A stretch of 64,000 bases of DNA, taken from Liolophura sinensis (lineage: Eukaryota; Mollusca; Polyplacophora; Chitonida; Chitonidae). The translations under genes were made by a program, and so were the position numbers. This document shows positions 10,888 through 23,784 of this stretch, one piece after another (position 1 is the stretch's first letter; every line of letters begins with the position of its first letter). The DNA is taken from contig NC_088296.1 of assembly GCF_032854445.1 (NCBI RefSeq), forward strand, positions 17,165,485 to 17,229,484, read 5' to 3'. Under the pieces are notes generated by a model that was not told the origin of the DNA, searched no databases, and was given only the letters and a program-made list of their open reading frames with translations.

Positions 10888-11312
10888 AAACTGGTGTCTA
10901 ATTCACCAATCAGAAGGGCTCTGATGCATTTCGTTTCGTAAGGCAGGTAAAGGCGAAGGACACTCGGAAACTAGGGGTTACAGGATCACACGACGTTAAG
11001 CAAAACGCGGAAGTATGTTTAATCATTGGAACGTTAATAAAGTCATTAAGAGCCTATCTATGTCATAAGCAAGAAATAGCGAACGAGAATCACGAATGAC
11101 TTTAGAATACACTGGATGCAAGAAGTAGCTAAAAAATTTTTTAGAAAATGATAATAAGTTAACATTTCTATAGTAAATTATTCTGAAAATGGGAACAAAA
11201 AACAACAAAAACAATGTTTAAAACGTAAGTCTGCTTTGAAGCGGATTCGCTTAAGTCCTGGTGAAGCAGATATTTTTATGTTTAACACAGGTTAAGTCAT
11301 TTGATTTCTGTA

Positions 11313-11570
11313 CACTCAGATAATAAATCTATTACATTTAACATAAAGTCTGTTATATCGCTGATGCTAGAATGTATTATGTTATTATACCTGATACTTC
11401 TGTTAAACATAACAGACATATTCTATTAATTCAACATAAAGATTCTATTAGACTAACAGGATATTATGTCGAATGACACAACGTAGTGTTATAATAACAG
11501 AATACATTCAAGCATCACTCAGGCAAACAAGACTTTCTGCTAAATATAACCGATTAATTTTTTTTTTTTG
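11313..11570. mobile_element. MITE-like inverted-repeat element, family A copy 1
   Basis: It begins TA-CACTCAGATAATAAATCT and contains ataaagtctgtta and gaatgtattatgttat. The right part carries the inverse, ataacagaatacattc...catcactcag. The arms are about 75 bp and diverged. The right end dissolves into a T-run. No open frame. It matches the element at 17,929. Confidence 0.75.
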
Positions 11571-11582
11571 TTTTTTTGTTTT

Positions 11583-11800
11583 TTAATTTGATTGTTGTTT
11601 AGCGTTACACTTAAACTACGGTGGCGGTCAGTTTTATGGGCGGAGGAAACGCAAGTGCCAGAAGTAAACAACCTACCTTGGGCAAGTAACTGGCAAACTT
11701 TCTCGGGTGAGACATTCAGATATGCCGACCATATTGGTGGAAGAGAAGTGGTTCTTTGTGAACATTAGTATGCACAAAAATCACACGAGTTTCGCTTTTT
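11583..11800 (-). mobile_element. Second SINE-like family, copy 1
   Basis: It resembles the main SINE reversed (gattgttgtttagcgttaca; ggaggaaacgcaagtgcc), but the middle differs: acctaccttgggcaagtaac, then agatatgc and ttctttgtgaacattag. The same order of blocks recurs at 26.5, 31.1, 42.2 and 46.6 kb. Confidence 0.65.
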
Positions 11801-12713
11801 TGCGTAAGCGGAATTATGCTAAATTGTAGTAGAAAGTACATACATAGCTAATTCATAAGTCATTTTCGACTGATCGCTCGAAATTGCCTGTTTTTTTTAT
11901 AGGCGTATTTAGGCGGGTGTGATATACTCTATTAAAATGACATTTGTTTTAATGTCGACTTTTTCGGTTAAATCCTGGTAATTTAAAGGATTGGTATCCA
12001 TATTTACTCTATTTATTCATAATTAGCTACTCCTGTAGATACGGCTAAATTGAGTGGAACCAAACAATGAAAAAGAATATTTCATCTCAGTAATATGGCA
12101 TTTAAAATCACTAGATAATGAGGCCGGTTTTATGTATTTTTCCACCAATACTCGGCCGTCTCCGCCGAATTACGTCATAAAATTCAAACCTTTACGAGCT
12201 GTCAGAGCTTCGCCATTCAGGTCAGTGTTAAAAAGGTTACAAGAGTGACAACAAGCATATCGAATATCTCCACGAAGTGGTTTGCTGTTCTGCACACGGT
12301 TGTATAAACAGGTCGCCAAAGAACCCTGGGGTTAGTTTTTTCAAGACGTGGATTTACAGCCCAAGACGGACGGATTTTGTTCCCACCAAAATAGCTGTGT
12401 CTGCATGTTCACAGCTGAAAGCTGCGACAGTAAAATACAACTGAATTTCCACTACTGTACCTGCACACAGTGGCCATAAAACACTTATAACGGAACTCAA
12501 CGCTGACAGTAAATCTCTACACACTAACACCGGTGGTTGTCATCGCAGACAGATATGAATGTAGAATCCCTCGGGGAACAGAATGGTGGTTATTGTGAAG
12601 CTGACAAAGGGAAAGAATAGTAACTCAATATGGCAATACATTTTGCTAGAGTCCATCAAGGTAAAAACATCGTTTTGAAAGCAATTCCCAGGTTATTTAG
12701 GCCAGCTGGACTA
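11801..12713. other. No gene recognised
   Basis: AT-rich sequence with only short open frames (one of 64 codons at 12,054), and no repeat family that I recognise. Confidence 0.5.
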
Positions 12714-12915
12714 AGGTTGGCCATCTATGACGTCACCTGCTGAGCCTTACGGATGGCCGGTTGGAAATCATAGTGAATGTATTGTTTTTCGTGGATAAAA
12801 AGTGATTATTACGATTCTCAGGCGCCCTAGCGGTAACACATTGTTTAAACAGGTTACTGCCGTTATAATTAGAACCAGCAGCTAAATATGGACACTAATC
12901 ATTTAATTATCGATA
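12714..12915. repeat. Dispersed repeat family E, copy 1
   Basis: Shared with 47,399-47,645 in the same order: ttggccatc.atga.gtcacc near the start, a TTTTTCGT.GAT block, gccctagcggtaa in the middle, and agctaaat.tggacactaat near the end. Noncoding; class unknown. Confidence 0.72.
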
Positions 12916-14237
12916 GCACGTGATGCTAGGTAACTAACCGGTGTACAGATGGCTTTTTTGGGGGTTATATGATTTATACACAGTGAATTAAAATAACCAA
13001 AACCCAACAAAAATGTCTTGTTTAGCTGACATTCCGAATGTCAGGACATCCATTACTTTTTGATCAACGCCATGCTCAGACATACATGTGCTTAACGGCA
13101 ACGGGGACATCAGTTTACCCGGAATAAACCACTCCCATCTTTGAATTATCGGATGAGCTTTTCGACATGTATGCACCACACAGATTTTCACAGCTCTACT
13201 TTTTTACGCCAAAAGGTGCATATTCAAAGGCAAAAAAAAAAGTCATAAAATTTTACCTTTGGTGTTGAAACTTTCTCTCTTAGGACATCACCCTACCTTC
13301 CAAGCAAACCTCAAAACACCTTTCTATGATCATCAGAATTCTCAGAATCAGATGAGATATTCAGTTCGCTCATGAACAATAACTAAGTTAAGCGCAGTAA
13401 TCTTCAACGAATTTATACAGAACCATCCAGCAGGCTTCAGACGTTGTCGCCTAATTTTTGCAGCTAAGACTCTCAAGGGCAATGGAAATGGCCTGGGAAG
13501 TTTCTAAATTTTCTGTCTCAGGGTTTGTGACGATGCCCTGCTCATTTATATATTTTTCACTGCGTTCTGTGACGATATATTTCTAAACTTTATGACAGGT
13601 GATTTGTAGGGTCAATGGTAGAATGTGCTGCAGTATATAAAGCTTTCGATGGCAAATAACAGCGATTTGCTAACGGTCTAAACTACCCGGCAAAAACGCG
13701 AACACGAAAACATTGTGAGCAGGAAGCGAGAGCCAAACAGTTGATGATCTGTAAACAAACAGGACGATGTAGAAACAAGAGGGTTATCTGGTGTAAACCT
13801 GCAGAAGTATGTCATTGTATTTTATACGTGCATGTTTAGATTGTAAACTACTCGCGGTAGAGTGACAAACGGAATGAACGTGTCCAGCAACGTGTGTGCT
13901 GTGGTTGCGTAGAGCTTGGTACGATAGTTCATGGAAAATTTCTAGCCCTAATAGTCAAATTCGCGTGTCAGAATGCGCGCTTACTGCATTCGCTACAACA
14001 GATCAGCCATGCCCAAATTAGCACCAAGTCGCAGACAGTGGTCGTTGTGGTTTCAGAATGCAACTGCTTTCCTCTACCAATAAAACGGCACCATTACTTG
14101 GCATTTTCATTTTCTCCATTGTTGTTACTATGCCTTACTTCTTCACATGGGGCTGCGATTTCTACTGTAGATTTTCAATAAAACGGATATCCTATGTAGT
14201 AAGCAGGCCACCATTAGGTTACATTTCGACTAACAAA
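12916..14237. other. No gene recognised
   Basis: Short open frames only (the longest 95 codons at 13,894) without recognisable motifs or compositional signs of coding. Confidence 0.5.
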
Positions 14238-14392
14238 TTTATTTATCTACTTGATTAGTGTTTTACGCCGTACCCAAGGATTTTTCATTTATACGACGGC
14301 GGCCATCATTATGTTGGGAGGGAACCGGACAGTCCCCGGGGGAACTCATGACCATCTGCTGATTGCTGACAGACTTTGCCACGGCAGCCCCG
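14238..14392 (-). mobile_element. Main SINE, 3' two-thirds
   Basis: Reverse orientation: tail, ttgattagtgttttacgccg, cgacggcggccatcattatg, aaccggacagtccccggggg, and a fragment around gctgattgctgacagac. The tRNA head is missing. Confidence 0.88.
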
Positions 14393-17300
14393 CCAAAGTA
14401 AACGCAAAGTAATGAATAATGCGCAAGAGGAACTTAAAAAACAAGTGCTTTCGTTAAACATGTTAATTATAAAAATATGATCACACAAGTAAAATGCTCC
14501 ACAGTGCAGGCCATGTGTTTCATTGGATCAAGTAGTTGAATGCGGGAAGTACGGAACGCATCACTGAACACAGTCTCCAGAGCACAAATCCCATGGAGGA
14601 CAAAAACAGGAAATTATTATGTCCTATTGTTAGCTTACGTTGTACACTGAAGCTGTAAAGGCACGACATCGTGACTGTGCTACAGGTTTGAGAGCACTGT
14701 GACATTATGCGATTAGTGTGCTTAAATTCTTCGAATTTTAAGTCCGAATTAAATATCACGTGCAGCTCGGTGAAAATCTCGTTGTTATCACAGGAAAGAG
14801 TTTTTGTGTAGCTAAGCACATATCTTCACATATCTAATGTGTATTTATGTTAAAGGGGCAAGTACACTAACATGAGTTCGAAGGAATAAACGAATGCTTG
14901 GAATCGAAATTAGCATGGACAGGAGTAAGTACATAACTAGGGTAAACACGATGATTTTTGTATTCAATGAAAGCTGAAAGTCACAAATCGACGTGCAAGT
15001 TAAATAACGTTGACTAATGCGTTAAACCGGAACTAACAGCCAGATATATCAGTATAATCAGTTTGAGTGCGAAATAGTTTCTTTTTTGCTCCTGTACCAT
15101 CGCGCTGTTCTCTTTCATTTGCATTTTAATTATGCATCTAGACAGTTAAAATTAATCCACTTTAACTCGCCTTTCTGTTAAAAAAACAGAACATCAAAGA
15201 ATTCGACCGACCGACTGACCGGTCGATAAACAGACAACGCCAATTACTGAGTGGTATTTCACAGCTAAAGAGGCGCAAATCTGATATGCCCTCTTGCACC
15301 CGGATCCTACGTGTAATTAAATGACCGACAGACAAAGCCGCTTACAGTGATGCTTGATGCTTCTAAAAAAAGTAGACTGTAGATCCTGCTCCCAAAACGA
15401 GTCAGAAATAAACGAAGTGTATGCAAAATAAAGCGCTACACGCATGACACTGGGTATATTAACATTTAAAACAATGAAAACAATATTACCTCGAATACTA
15501 TATTTGTTCAACTAATATTATTGACTTGGATTTCCTACAAGGGAAGGTTGATGTCATAATCTGCGTGGCAAATACAACCTTGCCCAGTCCGTAATACCTT
15601 TGAATCCAAGGATCCAAAACTTTCGTCGTCAGTGTCGACGGGCGTGCACTTAACACCCGGAGGTCGTGTTGTGCGCATTCACAACCTCCCTGCTCTACAG
15701 TCTCCCCCACCCTCTCAGCCCATCAACATGATATTATGTTATAACGACCCTGACACAGCAAACCTGGGGACAGATACTAAACGAACTTTGATTTTGACGC
15801 CAGTCGTTCTCCTTTTTTCCCTCTCTCTCTCTCTCATTTGCTGTTGACTTTTATTATTTCTGCCGTTGACACAATTTCACACGAACCTAACATGAGGTCA
15901 CGTGATAATCATATGTTACGTAATTCGCGAGCATTGGGTGAAGAACACGTGTAATCACGTGACAGATGGGGGTTCATCGAACGTGGAGGCATACCCGTCA
16001 CTCGTGGCGCAATGTAGTACCGAGGGTAGGTATAGTAGCATATCACAGCGCAAGTGCCAGTTATTTCAGGGGAATCCCCTCTGTCTATGAACCACTGTGA
16101 TATATACGTATACAGGTGTTTGTGAAATGCAAGTACAGAGCTAGGGGTGGGGACTGAAGGTGGCGAAGGGTGGGAGGGGGGGGGGGGGGTAATCTCTGTC
16201 AAATTAAGCCCAATTATCTACCCAAACCTATATAACTCTGGACGTTCACTCTTGCAGTACTGTACTTCTTCGACTCACCGTATTGTATCCAGGTTGGAAA
16301 TTGTAATGTTTGGTGTGACAAAACTAAGGTTTTAACCCAAAACCCTTCCGTGACATGACAGTTTAAAGAGTTAAAACTATTTTGAAACTGGATTAATGTT
16401 TTAAAACGCATCTTCTCTAAAGCGGTTAATTTAGAAATTCCCTACTTTATGCGTACTTATTTCCTTATAAACTGTCGACTTCATGCCTGAAATAGAAGCT
16501 AAGTATAGAACATTTTTAATTTCCAGTTTCCGGTGGACCATTTTAAACTTAATCACATCAAGTTTTTAAATATTTGATATACGAGAAAAAATTTGCACCC
16601 AGTTAAAACAGGTTCATTTCTATTTCTGCGGGGGACATTTTGCACCACACTGACATGTAGTCTGTCACCGCCTTAGGCAATGCTTTTCAGGCTATACTAA
16701 GAATTTAATGTATAAATATAAGTAACCAGGCAGGTTTGTCGGAACGATAAAGAACGTATAAATAGAAACTGGGGATTCCCCAAGGCCAATTGGTGCGCGC
16801 AAGCGTGAAACCTATAATGTCCAGATTGCCGCCCTTTTTTTCTTGTGACAGCCACATTTAATAACTGTCTGATATTTATTCAACACGTTAAAATGTTGCA
16901 AAAAAAATTCTGGTTGCTCAGTGACAGAGGTCAAGTCTTAGGCGCTGTCGGCGCTCCAGACGTTTTGATATTTCTTCAAATATATAACAGGTACATGTAT
17001 TAGCTCTATTCTCCTGCTTCCTTACTGCTCGAGCTATTATCTCTGTATAGAGAAACAGACACGATTCGATGACACACGCCATTCATGACGTCAGCATGAA
17101 ACGGCGAAAATCTCCTTTAAGCGTGTTTTATGAATTCCATGGTTCTAAACCGTACATTGTATTAACAATATATATGAATAAGCATTTGCTTTATCATAGT
17201 ATTAAAAAGCAGAAATACTTCTCATTTGACTTTTATTCGTCAAGGCTTAAATTATGTTATACCTTGCTCAGGCGTGCCACAGACAAGCTTACTCATAACC

Positions 17301-17414
17301 TGTTCACGCTGGTGCGTGTAAAGCCATATAAAATGGATAAACCTGGGGACAGTTTTCAATAAGTGATATCTGAGTCTACTGTCACGATTCTACCGTTAGA
17401 TCTTCTACACTTGG
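14393..17414. other. No gene recognised
   Basis: Low-complexity islands only: a CT run at 15,815-15,835 and a G run at 16,173-16,189. Scattered 60- to 99-codon open frames show no domain. Two CACGTGA sites lie near 15,898 and 15,955. Confidence 0.5.
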
Positions 17415-17702
17415 GGTGTGAGCGCAGTTGCTTGGTATGCCATATTTATTTATGGCGTTCAGCATGAAGGGGATAGTGAACCGACTGGTTGACCCGCATC
17501 AGTATAACGGCGTCGTGCGGGTCCCCTTGCTTCCCTTCAGTAAGGCATCTCAGTGAAGCAGCACTAGATAAAAGAGCGGTGGCAACCCGCTCTGCAACAA
17601 GGAGGCACATTACATGCACTCTAAGGATTTCTTCGTCGTCATATGACTGGATAATTGTTAAGTACGACGTTAAATCCCACTCACTCATATTTATTTATTT
17701 GA
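17415..17702 (+). mobile_element. Third SINE family, near full length
   Basis: Blocks include gttgacccgcatcagtataa, ttcccttcagtaaggcatct, cagtgaagcagcactagata, gcaacccgctctgcaacaag, and the 3' part catatgactggataattgtt / aagtacgacgttaaatccca, ending in a tcatatttatttattt tail. This structure is familiar from mollusc SINEs. The 3' part recurs reversed at 54,730. Confidence 0.75.
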
Positions 17703-17928
17703 TTTTTAGGTTCGCCCTATAGTGAAGAACATTGCCGATGTGGCGTCAAGACATAATCGTTCATATGTGGGAAATATTATTAGTTACTTGCTAATTATCG
17801 GTGGTTTTCACTGTCTTTAAAAGGCTGAATGTGAACAAACGCTGGACATACTGCGACTTCAAGCTGATTGGAGTGCTATACTTCATGCTGAACACACCGC
17901 TACATCATGTTGAACAGCTTCTACATTA
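17703..17928. other. No feature recognised
   Basis: AT-rich spacer between SINE and MITE. Confidence 0.5.
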
Positions 17929-18139
17929 CACTCAAAAAATAATCTGTAAAATTTGACATAAAGTCTGTTGTCTAAGTTATGCTGGAAAGTGTTCTGTTAT
18001 CATAACACAATATATATGCTGGATTAATAGAATATGTGTGTTATATTAACAGAATAGTCTGCTGCAATAACAGAATACATTCTACCATCACTCAGATAAC
18101 AGGTTTTCTGTCAAATTAAACAGATTCATTTTTTTAGCG
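17929..18139. mobile_element. MITE-like inverted-repeat element, family A copy 2
   Basis: It is flanked by TA on both sides. The left arm (cactcaaaaaataatctgta; aaatttgacataaagtctgt; gtgttctgttat) pairs with the right arm (ataacagaatacattc; catcactcagataacagg; ttttctgtcaaatt; cagattcattttttt). The arms are about 75 bp in a 211-bp element with no coding capacity. The TA flank fits Tc1/mariner-type insertion. Confidence 0.85.
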
Positions 18140-19102
18140 TATGTGAAAAGACTAGCGACTTTACGCAGAGACTAGCTATTTCTAATACGACATAAATCCT
18201 CAACCCTACCTGTAAAGTGATCTTCGATCCCTTATCGTCGCCTGATCGATACGTGTATTCTCGCTGGGGATAATATGATGCAATCCGCCTGTCCCAGCTG
18301 ATACAGAACGGGAGTCACATTCACTCATACGAGATACACCGAGCGCTGGCTCTAGGTTTCCTTTTAGACTTCGCGTCATAGCAGCCAGCTCATTGGTACA
18401 ACATAGGTCCATTCGTTACATTGGGAACAAGAGACGTAAATTAATCCATGTGATTCAGCAATAAAATATTTCCTTCCTCGTGGGTAGAGATTTGCATCGC
18501 TCATTCATATATCCCATACTAACGAGGTGTTGTTCTCACGGTAAGCTCGACAATAAACCTTTAACATACATGCTTACTCAGCGATTTGCAAGAGTACATT
18601 TTTTTGGAGAGGTTTGAGGTGAGGGGAAGGCATGTCTCTTCATTCTAGAAGAAGGTATTACTTTCTGTCAGTTCGCCTCATTTGCTTAGTTGTTTAGCTG
18701 TGCGCGCTAAGGTCACGTGGGAACAATTATTTCCGCCGGAAATAACGCATGGTATGGTCCGAGACACGATTCATGACAACAAAACAGAAAAAAAACAATA
18801 GGAACTTGTGCGGAATCAGCAAAATAACACCAGGGTAATCATTTTGTGTTTCTGTATATTTGTAAAACCGCACCATATAACTGAAGTTTTGTGTTTGCAA
18901 AAATAACAAAAAAGAAACATACACGGAGAGATTGGGTAGGCAGCGAAATTATGCGTAAAGCTTATAATTCATGCTGTCCTGGGGGCGATTAAGCAAATGC
19001 ATTCCCAGCATGTTCAGCATTATGGAGATGACGACCAGCATGTCTGTATACATGCAGGACATCTTCTGGTATGGCATGTTATGTTAACGGAAAAAACGAG
19101 GA
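18140..19102. other. No gene recognised
   Basis: Short open frames of at most 68 codons. No repeat recognised. Confidence 0.5.
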
Positions 19103-19331
19103 CCTCCGTGGCTCGTTGGTTAGCGCGCTAGCGTAGTGAAATGACCCAGGAGCCTCTCACCAATGGGATCGCTTCCTCTCCTGGCTTCCTCTCCTGCCGT
19201 ACGTAGGAAGGTCTGTCAGGAGCGTGCGGATGGTCGTTGGTTTTCTACCCCACCATAATGTTGGCCGTCGTCCTATAAGTGAAATATTTCTTGGTACGGC
19301 GTAAAGCATCAATCAAATAAATAAAAAAAAA
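19103..19331 (+). mobile_element. Main SINE, near full length
   Basis: The head reads acctccgtggctcgttggtt and agcgcgctagcgtag. A short internal deletion removes the B box region (gggatcgcttcctctcctgg). The body and tail then follow to aatcaaataaataaa. Confidence 0.92.
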
Positions 19332-19344
19332 TAGATTGAAGGAG

Positions 19345-19600
19345 AACAGACCGATAAGGGTCATATTGGTCCGTGGTGTGGCCGGTGTGTTGAATGCACG
19401 ATCAAAACCAATACAGGTCTTCACCCCCGGCCACTGCCTGACGTCACAGCTAATATACCTTAGGACATCCGACTATCTTTCCAAGATAATGTACCGAGAT
19501 GGATCGGTACTGCTTCGATTCCGGTTCGGGTCCGGTTCTTCATGGGCTGTATTAAATACACGATCGAAACTAAAACAGTTCTTGACCAGTGTGAGTGAAA
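19345..19600. repeat. Diverged direct duplication of about 85-95 bp
   Basis: The segment around gttgaatgcacgatcaaaac...ttcacc (about 19,389-19,425) reappears as attaaatacacgatcgaaac...ttgacc (about 19,549-19,590), with matching gtccggt/gtccgtgg sequence ahead of it. The 114-codon open frame across it shows the duplication as AGVLNARSKPIQVF versus WAVLNTRSKLKQFL. No known domain. Confidence 0.6.
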
Positions 19601-19681
19601 TCGCTAAAATATACAGTCTACATGTATTTAATTCTAGTTCAGCCATTGTGTTTGGGGGCGTGCAATTTGATATTATGTGAA

Positions 19682-21717
19682 CATTTAGAATAATATCACA
19701 ACTGAGACATATTGACAAGAGACCGTATTTCAGCGGTTATGTGCGCATGCGCGAGCCTTTCAACAGGAAACTTGTTAGCTACATGGGTGTGTGGTGCGGT
19801 CACTTCACGTAGGACAATCGCATTCTTTTAATCTATAACTGTGACAACCATCCAAGAAACGATAAATATAAATGCTGATTTCATTTTAGACAGAATCTTC
19901 ATGACAGAAGGCGCAGAGACAGATACAGTTACGGCTTATGCACATGTTTCATATAAAATGTTTGTATAAAACAAATACACCTGCTGTAATTAGATTTTAG
20001 CTGTGACGACAATGATTAAATATATAAGCAAGCCATGTTCACATTTTAGAAAAAAAATGAAGTGAAAAAGAGAGAGACTCACAATTTGATACTGTTGTAA
20101 ATGATCAAACAGTTTACAATGCAGCTGCTTGTGTTAAAAAGTTTTCTTTTCTGTCAATATTTTTCTTGTTCTCAGCTCTGACAGCGATTCCACCTCAGAT
20201 TACAGGCAATATAGTATATCAATAAACCGTCTAATAGCCGTATGAATATTTAACGGAACTTTCAACGCAAGTACAACTGAAGCCGCCATTCCCGCCTTGT
20301 TTGAGAACGACGCATTCAGCCATCGGATCACTTTGCCTGCAGTCTTAGGTTGTTTCCGACAACAGAGAGGAAAATTGAAGTCACGCAGCACGCGATCGCG
20401 TGGTAAAAATAGGGAACACACAAAAGCCCAGAAATTAGTTTCAAACCATGGCAACAAATCCGATGGAATTCCGCGTGGGCGACAGTAAAATGGTCAAAAA
20501 TGCTGACCTTAACAGGAAACACGAAAAGTGACTTGGATAATTCCATAGGAAACGCCAAGTTTAATTATTTTTGCCAACGATTTTGAAAGCTTTTGCGAAA
20601 ACTTATCACGAAAGACTTTGCAAAGACGTCGGTTACCATGGTTACATCTAATAAAAATGACGGCGGGGGAGGAGGTTAAATATTGAAATTGTTGACCGTC
20701 CGGAAAAGTGGAAGCGGATTGTCTAGGGAAGTAGGGTCATGCCGGCTCCGCAGGGAAACCTGTCTAGATTCGGGTTTTTACCGTCTACGCTTAGGCGACG
20801 AGGCTCCCGGACGCATTAATGAGACTGTGTTGTGGTAAACCAACGCCGACAGGCTCTTACCCTGAGCTGCTCCTGTGTGAAGGGTTGCCGCTTGCTTGCG
20901 GGGGTGTGCGGGGGTGGTAGGCATAAGAGAAGTCACAGCTGTTACCAATATAAGCCTACCTTAATACTCATTGAGTTGCTAGCCTGTCGGAGGGACAGAC
21001 GGCGGCTCGGCTAAAAAGAGACGGAATCAATATGCTTGTAAATTCACTTAGCCCTCTCCTAGAACCACAACAACACTGCACAAGGCCAGTCACGCACGAG
21101 ACGAGTGGTCTAATCCTATCTTTTATAAACTGAAATAATCAGTCGCCATGTTTTCTTTACCGGGTGTCAATTTTAGCCGGATTTACATGTCATTATAGAT
21201 GTAGTGTATTAATAAGCCAGATTCTGCGCAAACAGTTATTCAAATACAGCTAATTATATTGTCACCTTACCTCGATCCCATGACCTTGCATATTTTAGGC
21301 TCATATCCTGATTAAAAGATTATTGAGAAGCCTCAAAGTATTTGGCAAATTATATTTAACAATTTCTAATTTTGGCATGTCACGCAAATGTCAAGTGTGG
21401 TGCCCTTTTCCCTCAATGTGTGAAACTTCTTTCAATTTGAAGGAAAGAAGCCAAACGATCATTGTGCATCCGACGTTCATTTAAGTCAGACCTACACGGC
21501 TCATTAGCTATACTGCCTAAGGCAACGTCCTGCCTGATTGCATGTGATAATCTTCCCTTGTTAACGTAAAGTAGGTCCGGAACAGTTTTAGCTCCTACGC
21601 AGTGATGTATTCGTGTGAGACAGCTCTGTTCCTGCTCTCATGGGTGTGAAAACACATGACTCTGGCATGAAAATGATGAAAATTTCAAAGTATTAAGGAT
21701 ATGTTTTGTGCAAGAAT
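19682..21717. other. No gene recognised
   Basis: A stretch near 20,280-20,480 is open on both strands for 63-85 codons, but without motifs. The GC-richer part 20,640-21,010 has no convincing exon. Confidence 0.45.
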
Positions 21718-21724
21718 TTGTATA

Positions 21725-21755
<31 letters not shown>

Positions 21756-21758
21756 TTT
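21718..21758. repeat. (TA)n microsatellite with T-run
   Basis: About 14 TA units followed by 11-12 T, directly before the reversed SINE tail. Confidence 0.95.
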
Positions 21759-21868
21759 TATCTGACTGGCGTTTTACGTCGTATTTAAGAATATTTCACG
21801 ACGGCGGGCAGCCTTTTGAAGGAAACTAGGCAGAGCCCGGAGGAAACCCACGACCATCCGTTATAGCA
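21759..21868 (-). mobile_element. Main SINE fragment, left arm of an inverted pair
   Basis: Tail-first orientation: tgactggcgttttacgtcgt, aagaatatttcacgacggcg, aggcagagcccggaggaaac, ccacgaccatccg. Confidence 0.85.
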
Positions 21869-21944
21869 TGAAGTCTCACAGTCATTTCACATTAACTTTT
21901 TAGGCGTAGGATGTCGGCTTATAACGTAATAAGGGTCTTCCAAC

Positions 21945-22037
21945 AACCCGTAGATGGTCATAATGCTGGCCGCCGTTGTATAAGTGAAATATTCTTGAGT
22001 GCGAAATAAAACACCAATCAAATAAATAAATAAATAT
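21945..22037 (+). mobile_element. Main SINE fragment, right arm of an inverted pair
   Basis: tcataatgctggccgccgtt, gtataagtgaaatattcttg, then aataaaacaccaatcaaat and the tail. Only the 3' third is present. It faces the copy at 21,759. Confidence 0.88.
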
Positions 22038-23300
22038 AGCTTAATCCTGAACTTCCTCACCTAGACCTAAGCAGATTAACAATTCTGTGATTTTTCTTTA
22101 AAATAACGATTATATTCGCTATGTTATATCCAATTCTGATTGGACAAGAAAGACTTTTCACCTTGTTTCAATAGAAACGTCTATTAACTAGTTTAGCCTA
22201 CGCATGAATTGGTAGAACTTTCAATATATTCAAATTTTCCCGCTTAATGGCGAGTCTGGTCCAAGCTGGACTGACCAATGTTCTCTTGTACTGCAAGAGA
22301 CCTACGTTACATGCTTGAGTGTAAAAGGACATCACAAACGTCATCACAAAGGCGGGATCAAACAATTATTTTTTTTAACCAGACATCCTCCCTTTGGTAT
22401 ATATACTGTGATCAAAAGAATCAAATAAGCATGGATGCGCACATTCTCTAGGGTTTTTGAAGAAGTTTTCACAAACGTATGTATTTGCGATTAGCAAAAT
22501 ATGGATAAGCCGAGAGCTAATCGACTAGGTATCGGTTCACTGTGTATGACGGCATACTGCACCATTATCTGGTGTCTTCGACATGGTGCTTTTGTGAAGC
22601 ACACGATAAAGATGGCGGCATTATATCCCCTAGAAAACGTCCTTAAGATGACCACAACTATTTTAAAGCGACGTTTAGCACTAACACAAATAAACAAACA
22701 AGTAGAATAATTTACAAGTGCCATGGGCTGTTCTTTAGTACACAGAGTGACGTTTAATAATAACACATATTTAAGGTATTGCTGATGTAATGCCGACTAA
22801 AAAGAACTTACAAAACTAGCGCAAGCGGTGACAATCTTAGAAACGGCAACAACCCTGTGTTATTTGCGTACAGATGTCGCTTCTGCATGAAGTGCACAGT
22901 ATAGTTATGCGTTACCCACCCGTGTTACGGAAAAGGGGTAAATGTGCCAGGATGCTTATGTGTATTTCTTTCGCTTAGGTATTATAACTGCTGTGCAACA
23001 TACCTCCAGCAAGCAGTGAAGTCGGAATTAGCTGCATTGCAGTGCAGCAGCATGTATGCGTCTTGTTGTGCAGCTGGAGATGCTATTGCGCCATGGTTTT
23101 CAAAACATTGCATAATAGGGATGAGTAATAGGTTACCAGTCGGCCTCTCGCCGACACCTTTTTCACACACTCAGCAAATTACATCATAAAAATAACATCC
23201 CTGATGGCAGCAAAAGACGCGTTCAGACTTCTGCAAAACAAACGTTTATCACTCAAATAGCTTGGGGACTCTAGCTTGGGTTTGCTCAGACGGGTAAAAG
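22038..23300. other. No gene recognised
   Basis: Scattered short open frames (81 codons at 22,944; 91 on the minus strand at 22,491) with no motifs. Confidence 0.5.
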
Positions 23301-23375
23301 CACTGTTTCGCTGAAATTATCAAGATCTTCAGGTCATGCGTTCGAATCCAGATTTTTTCTTCTTCGGCTGCAGAA
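23301..23375 (+). mobile_element. tRNA-derived SINE head remnant
   Basis: ggtcatgcgttcgaatccag carries a good RNA polymerase III B-box core (GTTCGAATCC). About 40 bp ahead lies a weak A-box-like stretch. No matching body follows. Confidence 0.4.
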
Positions 23376-23379
23376 TTAA

Positions 23380-23606
23380 GTTGTTTATTTCATTATTTGA
23401 TTGGTGTTTTAACGCCATGCTCAAGACTATTTTACTTACACGACGGCGGTTAGCATGATGGTCGCAGGAAACATTGCAGACCTTCCCACATACGGCCATC
23501 ATCATCATCCGCTTGACTTGAACTCGCAGCGACCACATTGGTGAGAGGCTCCTAGGTCACTACGCTGCGCTGGTACGCTAAGCACCTCGGCCACTGAGGC
23601 CCCACA
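23380..23606 (-). mobile_element. Main SINE, near full length with short internal loss
   Basis: Tail, ttgattggtgttttaacgcc, acgacggcggttagcatgat, cagaccttcccacatacggc, ttgaactcgcagcgaccaca, then the reversed tRNA head ending cggccactgaggcccc. Confidence 0.92.
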
Positions 23607-23639
23607 GCATTAAGTAAAGAGGTTTCTGATATATTTGTC

Positions 23640-23757
23640 TGAAGTCCGTGGTTTTCTCCGGGCAGTCCGGATTCCTCCTTTCGCAGAGCTGAACCCCAAC
23701 ATGTGAAAATTCATTGAGCACGGCGTTAAACACTAGTGAAATAAATTAATAAAAACA
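23640..23757 (+). mobile_element. SINE 3' fragment
   Basis: gtggttttctccgggcagtc, then gagcacggcgttaaacacta and the tail gaaataaattaataaa. It resembles the main family, but the middle has diverged. Confidence 0.6.
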
Positions 23758-23784
23758 AATGTCGACCATGACATAAATAGTAAG

